A stretch of DNA of 64,000 nt, taken from the NCBI RefSeq assembly GCF_025770765.1, contig NZ_JANZKY010000004.1, forward strand, positions 62,001 through 126,000, written 5' to 3'. The stretch's first letter is position 1; every line of letters begins with the position of its first letter. Both the position numbers and the translations under genes were made by a program. Below are positions 10,126 through 18,307 of the stretch, in pieces. The notes below the pieces were generated by a model. The model was not told where the DNA came from, did no database searches, and was given only the letters and a program-made list of their open reading frames with translations. The stretch is from Propionivibrio soli (lineage in GTDB: Bacteria > Pseudomonadota > Gammaproteobacteria > Burkholderiales > Rhodocyclaceae).

Positions 10126-10772
10126 TGACGTTCTCGCTGTGGGACATCGTGCGCAATCTGCTGATCGGTGGTGCGCTCACGTTGCTGCTCTCCTTGGTCG
10201 CGTTCGCGCTTGGCGGCGCCACGGGCCTCTTGGTACTCTTTGCCCGCATCGGCAAGTGGCGAGCGCCGCGCGCACTGGCGCAGATGCACATCGAGCTGTT
10301 CCAGGGCACGCCGTTGCTGCTGCAACTGTTCACCCTGTTCTTCGGTTTGTCGCTGTTCGGGCTCGACGTGCCGGCCTGGCTGGCCGCCGGGCTGGGCCTC
10401 ACGTTGTTCACCAGCGCCTTCCTCGCCGAGATCTGGCGCGGCTGCGTCGAGGCCGTGCCGCGGGGCCAGTGGGAAGCGAGCGCCTGCCTGGCGATGACCT
10501 ACTGGGAACAGATGCGCCATGTGATCCTGCCCCAAGCGATGCGCCTCTCGATCGCGCCCACGGTCGGTTTCGCCGTGCAGGTGGTCAAGGGCACGGCCGT
10601 CACCTCGATCATCGGCTTCGCCGAGCTGACCAAGACCGGCTCGATGATCGCCAACGCGACCTTCCAGCCCTTCCTCGTCTATAGCCTGGTCGCCCTCGGT
10701 TACTTCATCCTCTGCTACCCGCTGTCGCGCTACGCGCAAGCGCTCGAAAGGAGCTTCCATGCCGCTCGTTAG
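10122..10772 (+). CDS. Amino-acid-type ABC transporter permease 2
   Basis: Second permease of 216 residues, paralogous to the upstream one. It shows the same signature (IELFQGTPLLLQLFTLFFG) and EAA loop (GQWEASACLAMTYWEQMRHV). I start it at the ATG at 10122, which overlaps the stop of permease 1; a second ATG follows at once at 10125. The frame is open far upstream, but that extension is the shadow of permease 1. The gene overlaps the ATPase gene by 14 bp, so the three are tightly coupled. Confidence 0.94.
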   Translation: MMTFSLWDIVRNLLIGGALTLLLSLVAFALGGATGLLVLFARIGKWRAPRALAQMHIELFQGTPLLLQLFTLFFGLSLFGLDVPAWLAAGLGLTLFTSAFLAEIWRGCVEAVPRGQWEASACLAMTYWEQMRHVILPQAMRLSIAPTVGFAVQVVKGTAVTSIIGFAELTKTGSMIANATFQPFLVYSLVALGYFILCYPLSRYAQALERSFHAAR

Positions 10773-11496
10773 CACCAACCGCCTGCACAAGTTCTTCGGC
10801 ACCAACCACGTTCTGCGAGGCATCAAGCTTGACGTCGAAGAAGGCGAAGTCGTGACCATCGTCGGCCGCAGCGGCTCGGGGAAAAGCACCCTGTTGCGCA
10901 CGCTCAACGGGCTGGAAAGCATCGACGACGGCGTCATCGAAGTCGACGGCGCGACGCTGGAAGTCGACCGCGCCGACGCCTCGGCCTTGCGTAATCTGCG
11001 CCAGAAGGTCGGCATGGTCTTTCAGCAATTCAACCTCTTTCCGCACCTCTCAGCCGGGCAAAACGTGATGCTCGCACCGCAGGTGGTCAAGCGAACGCCA
11101 AAGAAGGAGGCGGAAGAAATTGCCCGGCGCATGTTGGAACGCGTGGGGCTGGCCGAGAAGTTCGACGCCTTTCCCGACCAGCTCTCCGGCGGTCAGCAAC
11201 AGCGCGTTGCTATTGCGCGCGCGCTCGCCATGTCGCCGAGGGTGCTACTGTGCGACGAAATCACCTCGGCGCTCGACCCGGAACTCGTCAACGAAGTGCT
11301 CGGCGTTGTGCGCCAGCTTGCCGGCGAGGGCATGACGCTGATCATGGTCACGCACGAGATGCGCTTCGCGCGCGAGGTGAGCGACAAGCTGGTGTTCATG
11401 CACGAAGGCAAGATCCACGAGTCCGGCCATCCCCAGGCGATGTTCGCCAAGCCGGCGACGGCGGAATTCGCCAGTTTTATCGGGTCGCTGAATTAA
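10759..11496 (+). CDS. Amino-acid-type ABC transporter ATP-binding protein
   Basis: ATPase of 245 residues (GlnQ/HisP type). Walker A GRSGSGKST (about 36-44), Q-loop VFQQFNLFPHLS, signature LSGGQQQR, Walker B VLLCDEITSALDPE and the H-loop MVTHEM are all intact. Note ITSALD where EPTSALD is usual: the residue after the catalytic Glu is Ile instead of Pro, a conservative variation seen in some members. It completes the importer and is followed 21 bp later by alc, so transporter and ureide enzymes probably share a transcript. Confidence 0.95.
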   Translation: MPLVSTNRLHKFFGTNHVLRGIKLDVEEGEVVTIVGRSGSGKSTLLRTLNGLESIDDGVIEVDGATLEVDRADASALRNLRQKVGMVFQQFNLFPHLSAGQNVMLAPQVVKRTPKKEAEEIARRMLERVGLAEKFDAFPDQLSGGQQQRVAIARALAMSPRVLLCDEITSALDPELVNEVLGVVRQLAGEGMTLIMVTHEMRFAREVSDKLVFMHEGKIHESGHPQAMFAKPATAEFASFIGSLN

Positions 11497-11517
11497 CGCT
11501 CCTCGTATCCAGGAAAA

Positions 11518-12546
11518 ATGACGAATAACTCAATCCAAATCGCCGAATCTGCCGCCACGCCTCCTTGGGCGGCGCGTGCCATCAACCTCGCCGACCCGCG
11601 CCTAGGCGCCGAAGCCGTTGCCTGCTCAGACGACTTCTTCGCGCCGATGGCGCGCCTGCTCAACCCCGATCCGGCGTGTTTCATTCCCGGCAAATACGAC
11701 GACAACGGCAAGTGGATGGACGGCTGGGAAAGCCGCCGCAGGCGCGTTGCCGGGCATGATTGGTGCCTCATCCAACTCGGTTGCCCGGGAACGATCGCCG
11801 GCTTCGATCTCGACACGAGTTTCTTCACCGGCAACTATCCGCCCGCTGCGAGCATCGAGGGGCTACCGGTCGGAAACGATCCGCAGTCCGGCGGCTGGCA
11901 AACGCTCATGCCGACGATCGCGTTGCAGGGCAACCGGCACCATCTGGTCGAAGCGGACGCCCGCGGTATCGTCTATTCGCACATCCGCGTCAATATCTTT
12001 CCCGACGGCGGTCTCGCCCGGCTGCGCGTCTTTGGCCGGCCCGCAACGCAGGCGATCGAAACCGACTCGGACGGACTGGTCGATCTCGCCGCCGCGCGCC
12101 ATGGCGGGCGCGCCATCGCATGGAACGACGCGCATTACGGCGCCGTGGCCAACCTCCTGCTACCCGGACGCGGCGTCAACATGGGCGATGGCTGGGAAAC
12201 ACGCCGCCGCCGCGAACCAGGCCACGACTGGTGCCTGATCGCGCTCGGCCTGCCCGGCACCGTGCGCCGCATCGAGGTGGATACGGCCCACTTCAAAGGC
12301 AATTTCCCCGACCGTTGTTCGCTGCAAGGCGCCTGGGTGCCCGATCTCGACGAATCGGCGATGCCGGCCCAGTCCCAATTCTGGGCGCCGCTCCTGCCCG
12401 AAAGCCGTCTCACTGCCGACAACGTCCACGCCTTCACGCTCGACGCCGACCAGCCTGTCACTCACGTCCGCTTCAACCTGCATCCCGATGGCGGCGTGTC
12501 GCGTCTTCGCCTGTGGGGCGTGCCGGTTGGAAAGGCGGGCCGATGA
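11518..12546 (+). CDS. alc: Allantoicase
   Basis: Allantoicase of 342 residues, which hydrolyses allantoate to ureidoglycolate and urea. The two-repeat architecture of the family is visible: repeat 1 (WMDGWESRRRRVAGHDWCLI, then GFDLDTSFFTGNYPP) and repeat 2 (MGDGWETRRRREPGHDWCLI, then EVDTAHFKGNFPDRCSLQG), each ending in a HIRVNIFPDGG or HVRFNLHPDGG strand. Length is typical. The ATG at 11518 follows an AGGAAA element. It overlaps allA by ATGA and lies downstream of the ABC importer, placing it in a ureide-use operon. The urea it releases links to urease at 42.6-48.4 kb. Confidence 0.96.
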   Translation: MTNNSIQIAESAATPPWAARAINLADPRLGAEAVACSDDFFAPMARLLNPDPACFIPGKYDDNGKWMDGWESRRRRVAGHDWCLIQLGCPGTIAGFDLDTSFFTGNYPPAASIEGLPVGNDPQSGGWQTLMPTIALQGNRHHLVEADARGIVYSHIRVNIFPDGGLARLRVFGRPATQAIETDSDGLVDLAAARHGGRAIAWNDAHYGAVANLLLPGRGVNMGDGWETRRRREPGHDWCLIALGLPGTVRRIEVDTAHFKGNFPDRCSLQGAWVPDLDESAMPAQSQFWAPLLPESRLTADNVHAFTLDADQPVTHVRFNLHPDGGVSRLRLWGVPVGKAGR

Positions 12547-13055
12547 ACTTGCACGTCGAGCCTTTGAATCGGGCCGCCTTCGCGCCGTTTGGCGACGTCA
12601 TCGAGGCCGACCCGGCGCAAGCGTCGTTTGCGATCAACGGCGGTACGTCGCAACGCTTTCACGACCTCGCCCACCTCGACCCAGGGGACGGCCGGCTGAT
12701 CATGAGTATCTTCCGCGCACAGCCGCGGCAATTGCCGCTTGCCATCACGATGCTCGAACGTCATCCGCAGGGCTCGCAGGCATTCATGCCGCTCGGCGGC
12801 GCCCTGTTTCTCGTCGTCGTCGCGCCGCCCGGCGACCGCATCGAGCCGGCGGCGATTCGCGCCTTCCTGGCGCACGGCCGTCAGGGCGTCAATTTCGCTC
12901 CCGGTGTCTGGCACCATCCCTTGCTCGCGTTGCACGGCGAGAGCGATTTCCTCGTCATCGACCGCGACGACCCGAACGATAATTGTGATGAGCGGCGCCT
13001 CGAACGGCCGCTGTGGTTGCATCTAGACGTGTCGCAGGTCGGTGCCGCCGCATGA
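12543..13055 (+). CDS. allA: Ureidoglycolate lyase (AllA family)
   Basis: Protein of 170 residues of the AllA family, which splits ureidoglycolate to glyoxylate and urea. Diagnostic segments are FAPFGDVIEAD near the N terminus, LERHPQGSQAFMPLGG in the cupin core and APGVWHHPLLAL near the end. The start is the ATG at 12543, overlapping the alc stop. It is the last gene of the importer-alc-allA run; 160 bp follow before lrgA. Together alc and allA convert allantoate to glyoxylate plus two urea. Allantoinase and uricase are not in the window. Confidence 0.95.
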   Translation: MNLHVEPLNRAAFAPFGDVIEADPAQASFAINGGTSQRFHDLAHLDPGDGRLIMSIFRAQPRQLPLAITMLERHPQGSQAFMPLGGALFLVVVAPPGDRIEPAAIRAFLAHGRQGVNFAPGVWHHPLLALHGESDFLVIDRDDPNDNCDERRLERPLWLHLDVSQVGAAA

Positions 13056-13215
13056 GTACCGCAGTCGGAAACGAACCAGACCGCCATTGTGGCACGTAAG
13101 GTGGCATGTAAGGATTCGACGGCGCGACGTCGATCGCAACACCTTACGGCGAACCGAAGCCTCGTAACGCCGGTATCATTCCACCTCTTGGCAACAGAAC
13201 AATAACTTTGCATCC

Positions 13216-13581
13216 ATGCTTACCGGATTTCTCAGACTGCTGGCTTTCCTCGTGGCCGGCGAAAGCGTCGTTTATCTCCTCGCCCTGCCGCTGCCCGGCG
13301 CCGTCGTCGGCATGGCGTTCCTGCTCATCTGGCTGCTCTGGCGCGGGCATGCGCCGTCTGAAAACCTGACCAAGGCGGCGAACGGTCTCCTGCAATACCT
13401 TTCGCTGTTCTTCGTGCCCGCCGGCGTCGGCGTGATCCTGCACTTCGAACGCCTGCAACGTGAATGGCCGGCCATCGTCAGCGCCATCGTGTTCGCCACG
13501 CTGGTCAGCGCCGCCTTCACCGCCCTGCTGCTCAAGGCCCTGGCTGGAAGGAAGAACGGACAGGAGAGCCGCCATGGTTGA
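13216..13581 (+). CDS. lrgA: CidA/LrgA family holin-like protein
   Basis: Small membrane protein of 121 residues with four hydrophobic segments. LPLPGAVVGMAFLLIWLLW and FFVPAGVGVILHFERL are the LrgA/YohJ hallmarks. The family is linked to murein hydrolase control, and with LrgB to pyruvate or small organic acid transport in some species. It overlaps lrgB by 8 bp, which supports co-translation. The 160 bp upstream carries no recognised regulator gene; LysR- or two-component-type control common elsewhere is not adjacent. Confidence 0.93.
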   Translation: MLTGFLRLLAFLVAGESVVYLLALPLPGAVVGMAFLLIWLLWRGHAPSENLTKAANGLLQYLSLFFVPAGVGVILHFERLQREWPAIVSAIVFATLVSAAFTALLLKALAGRKNGQESRHG

Positions 13582-14293
13582 GCGCCTTTCCGGTTTGTGG
13601 ACACATCTGCAGACGCTGCCGGTCTTCTGGCTGATGCTGACGTTGGCGGTTTACCAGCTCGCTCTGCAGCTCACCAAGCGTACCCACGGTTTCCCGCTGG
13701 CCAACCCCGTCGGGCTGAGCATCCTCGTGCTGGTGCTCCTGCTCTACTTCACCGGCACGCCGTACGAGCGCTATTTCGCCGGCGGCCAATGGATTCACTT
13801 CCTGCTCGCTCCCGCCACCGTGGCGCTCGCCGTGCCGCTCTATCTGCAACGCGAGCGCATCGGCCGCCTGTTGGTGCCGCTGCTGATCACGCTCACGCTC
13901 GGCTCGCTGTTCGCGATCGGCCTCTCGGTCGGCATCGGCTGGGCGCTTGGCGCGAGCCCCTCGACGTTGCTGACGCTCGCGCCAAAGGCGGCCACGGCGC
14001 CGGTGGCCATGGGCATCGTCGAAAAACTCGGCGGCATACCGTCGCTGACCGCCGCCGTCGTCATCCTCACCGGAATCACGGGTTCGATCGCCGGACCGTG
14101 GGTACTCGACCGCCTCGGCATTCGCGAACCGGCCGTGCGCGGGTTCGCCCTCGGCCTCGCGAGCCACGGCATCGGCACCGCACGCGCCTTCCAGGAAAGC
14201 ACCGAAACGGGGGCCTTCGCCGGGCTCGGCATGGGCTTGAATGCGCTGATGACAGCGGTGTTGGTCCCCCTGCTTTACCGTCTGGTTTCCTGA
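13574..14293 (+). CDS. lrgB: LrgB family membrane protein
   Basis: Polytopic membrane protein of 239 residues. The family core is clear: PLANPVGLSILVL, SLFAIGLSVGIGWALGAS, the conserved LAPKAATAPVAMGI loop, and GLASHGIGTARAFQE near the C terminus. It begins at the ATG at 13574 inside the end of lrgA. The frame is open upstream in the shadow of lrgA; that extension is not used here. It works with LrgA and is followed 19 bp later by a lipoprotein gene on the same strand, possibly co-transcribed. Confidence 0.94.
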   Translation: MVERLSGLWTHLQTLPVFWLMLTLAVYQLALQLTKRTHGFPLANPVGLSILVLVLLLYFTGTPYERYFAGGQWIHFLLAPATVALAVPLYLQRERIGRLLVPLLITLTLGSLFAIGLSVGIGWALGASPSTLLTLAPKAATAPVAMGIVEKLGGIPSLTAAVVILTGITGSIAGPWVLDRLGIREPAVRGFALGLASHGIGTARAFQESTETGAFAGLGMGLNALMTAVLVPLLYRLVS

Positions 14294-14312
14294 CCCGCCT
14301 TCGGCATCCCGT

Positions 14313-15902
14313 ATGCGCCGCGCGGCCCTGTTGCTGATCGCTCTCACGTGCGCGGTGCTGAACGGTTGCGCCTATCTCGGCACCGTCGCCTCGCAGTCAG
14401 CCTATTCGATCAAACAGCGGGTCGCGCCGGAACAACGCACGGCGAAACACCTGCTCGACCGTAACACTGCCTTTGTGTTCGGGCGCATCCTCGGTGCGCC
14501 GACTGGGAGTGCCGACACCATGACGGTGATCGCTGTTTCGGACGCATTCCGCGACAGCGAGGTCGTCGACGTAAATACGCTGGCACGGCCCGACTCGTAT
14601 TACGGTCTCAACCTGCCAGACGGCCGTTATCACCTGCTGGCCGTCGTCGATCGAAACGCCGATGGCGTATTCACACCCGACGAGGTGGCAGCACGTCGCG
14701 ATGTCGTTGTCGATACGCGCCAGCCAGGCGGCAGTGTCGTCGGCGACGTGGATATCGATCTATCGGTGCCCTACGAGGCGGAAACGTGGACGTTCCGGGT
14801 CGCCAAACGGCCGACCCTCGCGCGAGCCGAATCGATCTTCTATCCCACCGGCACGTTGCGCACACTCGATGACCCGGTGTTTTCGCCCGAAATGGCGAGC
14901 CTCGGCCTGTACCGTCCATCGGCGTTTCTCGAAGAAGCGCCGATGATGTTCTACGCGTTGGAGGAAGACCTCGGGCACAAGGTCCCCGTGGTCTTCGTGC
15001 ATGGCATCGGCGGTAGCCCGCGCGAGTTCGCGGCGATCGTCGCCCGCCTCGACCGCACCCGCTTCAAGCCGTGGTTCTTCTACTACCCCTCGGGGATGGA
15101 TCTCAAGCAGCTCGGCGCGATGTTCTACAAGCTCTTCCTTTCCGGCGAGGTGATCCCCAGCCCCGAAGTGCCGATGGTGATCGTCGCGCACAGCATGGGC
15201 GGATTGGTGGTGCGCGAGGCGATGAACAATCTCAAGGGATCAGCCACGGAAAACCGCGTGCCGTACTTGATCACGATCAGCAGCCCGTTCGGCGGGCACC
15301 CGGACGCCCGCGCAGCGAGCCATGCACCCGTGCCGCTGCCCGCATGGCGTGATCTGAGCCCGGAAGCCGACTTCATCGCCAGCCTGTACCGAAAGCCGCT
15401 GCCGGCGACCACCGCCTACCACCTCGTCTACACTTTCGGCCATAACGGCAACCCCAGCCGGAGCGATGCCAACGACGGCTCGGTGCCCTTAAGTAGCCAA
15501 CTGGCAAATGCAGCACAACGCGAGGCCAACGGGCAGCGCGGCTTTGCCGACGGACACACCGAAGTCCTGCGCGACCCGGGGGCCATCGAACACATCCTCG
15601 GAACATTCGCCCAGACGCGTCCGCCCTTCCCCGAAGCGGCGCTTCGTTCCATGGCAGAAGGCGGGTACCCGGCGGCGGCCGAAGATCCGGCGTTCCTGCC
15701 GTTGGAGGCGTACTTCGTCCGCCATTACGGTCGCTTCGTGGATGCGTTGGTGGCCGGCGAGATCGCGCCCTTCCACCCGGTGCACGAGCATTTTCTGCGC
15801 GCCGCGCGCGGCGAAGCGGAGGCCGAGAATCCGTTCGAAACCGCTTGGCTGAAGCTCTCTCGGGCATATCCGGACCGCCGGGAGCGCGGGTCAAAACCCT
15901 GA
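14313..15902 (+). CDS. Lipase-like alpha/beta hydrolase lipoprotein
   Basis: Lipoprotein of 529 residues with lipobox LNGC (Cys19). Residues ~50-165 form a beta-rich region including DRNADGVFTPDE (113-124), which resembles an EF-hand-type calcium loop. The alpha/beta hydrolase domain follows: oxyanion strand VPVVFVHGIGGSPREF (224-239) and nucleophile elbow VIVAHSMGG with Ser294. An Asp (NDGSVPLSSQ) and a His (FADGHTEVL) near residues 390-415 are good candidates for the rest of the triad. It looks like an envelope-anchored esterase or lipase; the substrate is unknown. It lies 19 bp after lrgB. Confidence 0.85.
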   Translation: MRRAALLLIALTCAVLNGCAYLGTVASQSAYSIKQRVAPEQRTAKHLLDRNTAFVFGRILGAPTGSADTMTVIAVSDAFRDSEVVDVNTLARPDSYYGLNLPDGRYHLLAVVDRNADGVFTPDEVAARRDVVVDTRQPGGSVVGDVDIDLSVPYEAETWTFRVAKRPTLARAESIFYPTGTLRTLDDPVFSPEMASLGLYRPSAFLEEAPMMFYALEEDLGHKVPVVFVHGIGGSPREFAAIVARLDRTRFKPWFFYYPSGMDLKQLGAMFYKLFLSGEVIPSPEVPMVIVAHSMGGLVVREAMNNLKGSATENRVPYLITISSPFGGHPDARAASHAPVPLPAWRDLSPEADFIASLYRKPLPATTAYHLVYTFGHNGNPSRSDANDGSVPLSSQLANAAQREANGQRGFADGHTEVLRDPGAIEHILGTFAQTRPPFPEAALRSMAEGGYPAAAEDPAFLPLEAYFVRHYGRFVDALVAGEIAPFHPVHEHFLRAARGEAEAENPFETAWLKLSRAYPDRRERGSKP

Positions 15903-15979
15903 ACTCCTCGAAATAAGCCCCAAGAAAATGCAGAAGGAATAAAGCGCGCAGAGGCTCAATCCTCCACGCGCCAGGGAAA

Positions 15980-16825
15980 TCAGGCTGCGATCACCCGCTG
16001 GCGCTGCCGGCCAAGGCCGGTAATGCCGAGTTCCATGACATCGCCGACTTTGAGGTATTCCGGCGGTTTGCAACCGAGGCCGACGCCGGGCGGCGTCCCG
16101 GTGATGATGAGGTCGCCGGGTTCCAGCGTCATCACGCGGCTGCAATAGCTCACCAGAAAGTCGCAGGGGAAGATCATCTTCGACGTGTTGCCCGTCTGCC
16201 GACGCACGCCGTTCACGTCGAGCCACATGTCGAGGTTCTGCGGGTCCGGGACTTCGTCGCGGGTCACCAGCCACGGGCCGACCGGCCCGAAGGTGTCGAA
16301 GCCCTTGCCCTTGTTCCACTGCCCGCCGCTGCGTTCGAGCTGGTAGGCGCGCTCGGAAATATCGTTCGCCAGGCAAAAGCCGGCAACGTAGTCGAGCGCC
16401 TCGGCCTGCGAAACGTTGCGCGCGCGCCGCCCGATCACGATGCCCAGCTCGACCTCCCAATCCAGCTTGGTGCCGTCCGGCGGCATGATCGTGTCGTCGT
16501 TCGGCCCGCACACGCAGCTCACCCACTTGTTGAACATCGTCGGCTCTTGCGGCGCCGGCACACCGGATTCCGCCGCGTGGTCGCTGTAGTTGAGACCGAT
16601 CGCCACATACTTGCCCATGCCGCTCCAGGGCACGCCGAGGCGCACGTCGCCCGCGACCTTCGGCAAGCGTTCCAGATCCAGCGCGCGCAGCACATCGAGC
16701 GCTGCCGGCGAAAGCGTCCGCGGGGTGAAATCGTCAAGCAGCCCCGACAGATCGCGAATGTTCCCCGACGCTTCGAGCAGCCCCGGTTTTTCCTGGCCCG
16801 ACGGGCCATAACGCAAGAGTTTCAT
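15980..16825 (-). CDS. Fumarylacetoacetate hydrolase family protein
   Basis: Protein of 281 residues of the FAH family. The metal-binding core is plain: YVAIGLNYSDHAAESG, then LDWEVELGIVIGRRARN with the two Glu ligands, an Asp in LANDISER, and GDLIITGTPPGVGLG near the end. It begins at the ATG at 16825 (MKLLRYGPSG); the frame continues upstream without similarity. Close relatives are variously annotated as 2-keto-3-deoxy-L-fuconate hydrolase, homoprotocatechuate isomerase or, by propagation, ureidoglycolate lyase. A true AllA-family lyase is already present at 12543, so I do not assign that activity here. Confidence 0.9.
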   Translation of the reverse strand: MKLLRYGPSGQEKPGLLEASGNIRDLSGLLDDFTPRTLSPAALDVLRALDLERLPKVAGDVRLGVPWSGMGKYVAIGLNYSDHAAESGVPAPQEPTMFNKWVSCVCGPNDDTIMPPDGTKLDWEVELGIVIGRRARNVSQAEALDYVAGFCLANDISERAYQLERSGGQWNKGKGFDTFGPVGPWLVTRDEVPDPQNLDMWLDVNGVRRQTGNTSKMIFPCDFLVSYCSRVMTLEPGDLIITGTPPGVGLGCKPPEYLKVGDVMELGITGLGRQRQRVIAA

Positions 16826-17080
16826 GGCATCTTCTTTCGGTTGTTTGAGCGGAAAGGCGTGCGGAGCCGACACGCCCCGCGCACTGCCACGCATTATAGA
16901 AGGGGCCTGACCACCTGTCCGGTACGGCGCCCAGCGCTCCGGTGGGTCGAGGCCGGGGGATTCTGCTGCTCAGGATCGGCTTTCAGCGGCTCGCCACTCT
17001 TCCAAGTCCATCTCCCCCAGGCAAAAGAAAACAAGGGCAGCCTGGCAACATACCCCCTGCGCCCCTTTTTGCCCGTCTTA

Positions 17081-17173
17081 CCCTGACAAGGGGAAGACGG
17101 GGGGCTAAACAGCGGCTCCGTCATCAACAACCGCCGCCAACCCCTCCCGGCCTCCCCTTGTCAGGGGAGGAGC
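17081..17173. repeat. Dispersed paired-palindrome repeat, copy B, in the 16826-17231 gap
   Basis: The 406 bp gap between the FAH-family and DUF523 genes holds the repeat in the opposite orientation to copy A. CCCTGACAAGGGGAAGACG plus GGGGGGCTAAAC form the first unit, and CAACCCCTCCCGGCC plus TCCCCTTGTCAGGGGAGG the second. A related fragment (TCTCCCCCAGGCAAAAG) lies near 17011. No gene was recognised in the gap. Confidence 0.8.
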
Positions 17174-17231
17174 GGTCCCCTCTCCATGGCCTGTCGTTTC
17201 CTTACCGCAACGACGCGGCTCCGCACGGCGG

Positions 17232-17738
17232 TCAAACCGCCCCGTGCTTCTCCAGCCGCTCAATCAACGCATTCGCTTCGGCAAACTGCGTCTCCCCGAA
17301 AACCGTGATTCCCACCGTCTTCAGCAAGGCCGCCGTCACCCCGGCGTGCGGGACGCGTCGGCTGGTAAACGAACCGTCGTAAATGTAGTTCGACCCGCAC
17401 GAAGGGCTGCCGTCCTTGAGCACGGCCACGCGCACCCCTCGGCGCTGCGCCTCGCGCAACACCTTTTCGGCGCCGGCGATGAACGCGGCGGACATGTCCT
17501 GGCCGTTGCCGTCGATCACCCTCGCCTTGCCGGCATGCACTTCCAGACCATCGACGCCGCCGGTCGTTTCGGCCGCCGGACGCGGCACAGGCAACCCAGC
17601 CGCGACTTCCGGACACACCGCAATCACGCGCCCCTCGCTCAGCCAGCGACGGAGTTCCGGGCTGTCGTATTCCTTGTCGATACCGTTGTAGCGCACGTGC
17701 TGCCCAAGCAGACACCCGCTGACGAGAACGTATTCCAT
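17232..17738 (-). CDS. DUF523 family protein
   Basis: Protein of 168 residues of the DUF523 family. Family marks are the N-terminal VLVSGCLLGQHVRYNG with a conserved Cys, the CPEVAAGLPVPRPAAE segment, and the LKDGSPSCGSNYIYDGSF motif with a second conserved Cys. The conserved cysteines suggest a metal or iron-sulfur site (inference); no biochemical role is established. The ATG at 17738 starts MEYVLVSG. It is followed leftward by the FAH gene across a repeat, and preceded by a GNAT gene on the same strand 32 bp away. Confidence 0.92.
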   Translation of the reverse strand: MEYVLVSGCLLGQHVRYNGIDKEYDSPELRRWLSEGRVIAVCPEVAAGLPVPRPAAETTGGVDGLEVHAGKARVIDGNGQDMSAAFIAGAEKVLREAQRRGVRVAVLKDGSPSCGSNYIYDGSFTSRRVPHAGVTAALLKTVGITVFGETQFAEANALIERLEKHGAV

Positions 17739-17770
17739 GCTTCCTCCTTCTCCGCGACCGGCGCGGACCC

Positions 17771-18307
17771 TCAGCCGGCAAGCGGCTCTACGCTCTCAGA
17801 GCATAGATCGCGCGCCATGACGAACAAGCCGATCTCGGCTTTATCGGTGCTGAACGGAATCTCGCCGATCATCTGGAAACCGTGTTTCTGATAAAAGGCC
17901 TGCGCGCCGCGATTGGACTTCAACACATCGAGCCACACCCAGGATTGCGCACGCTGCCCCACCTCCCCGAAAACGGCATCCAGCAGACGCGCCCCATATC
18001 CCCTGCCCGTCGCCGCCGAGGAAAAATAGATTTTCTGCAACTCAGCACCCACCGTCTGCCGCACCGGATCGGGCCGATCCCAATTGATTTTCGCGAAGCC
18101 CTTCGGCTCACCAGCATCGCGCAGCACCAGCCACGCATGTGTCGGCGAAACCAAAGACGCCTGCAACGCCTTCTCCGAGAAATCGCGTTGCAGAAACTCG
18201 CTCATCGCCCGCTCGGACCAGATCGACGTGAAGTGGTCTCGGTAAGTGCGGCAGCCAAGGTCCGCAATGAGATCGAGGTCGTCGAGGGATGCCGTTCGTA
18301 TGTCCAT
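17771..18307 (-). CDS. GNAT family N-acetyltransferase
   Basis: Protein of 178 residues starting at the ATG at 18307 (MDIRTASLDDLDLIADLG), the usual N terminus of this family. The acetyl-CoA loop is GRGYGARLLDAVF, preceded by the LQKIYFSS strand and followed by WLDVLKSNRGAQAFYQKHGF, which is typical of RimI-like enzymes. The substrate is unknown. An upstream open extension to 18421 lacks similarity. It marks the left border of the accessory region: sequence to its right becomes visibly AT-richer. Confidence 0.9.
   Translation of the reverse strand: MDIRTASLDDLDLIADLGCRTYRDHFTSIWSERAMSEFLQRDFSEKALQASLVSPTHAWLVLRDAGEPKGFAKINWDRPDPVRQTVGAELQKIYFSSAATGRGYGARLLDAVFGEVGQRAQSWVWLDVLKSNRGAQAFYQKHGFQMIGEIPFSTDKAEIGLFVMARDLCSESVEPLAG

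Noticed and set aside
10023-11015. Long leftward frame opposite the ABC permease and ATPase genes
   Set aside because: It is an antisense shadow of well-supported genes in high-GC sequence, with Arg/Gln/Glu-rich low-complexity translation.
13056-13215. Riboswitch or attenuator upstream of lrgA
   Set aside because: No conserved riboswitch core or terminator/antiterminator pair could be supported by eye.
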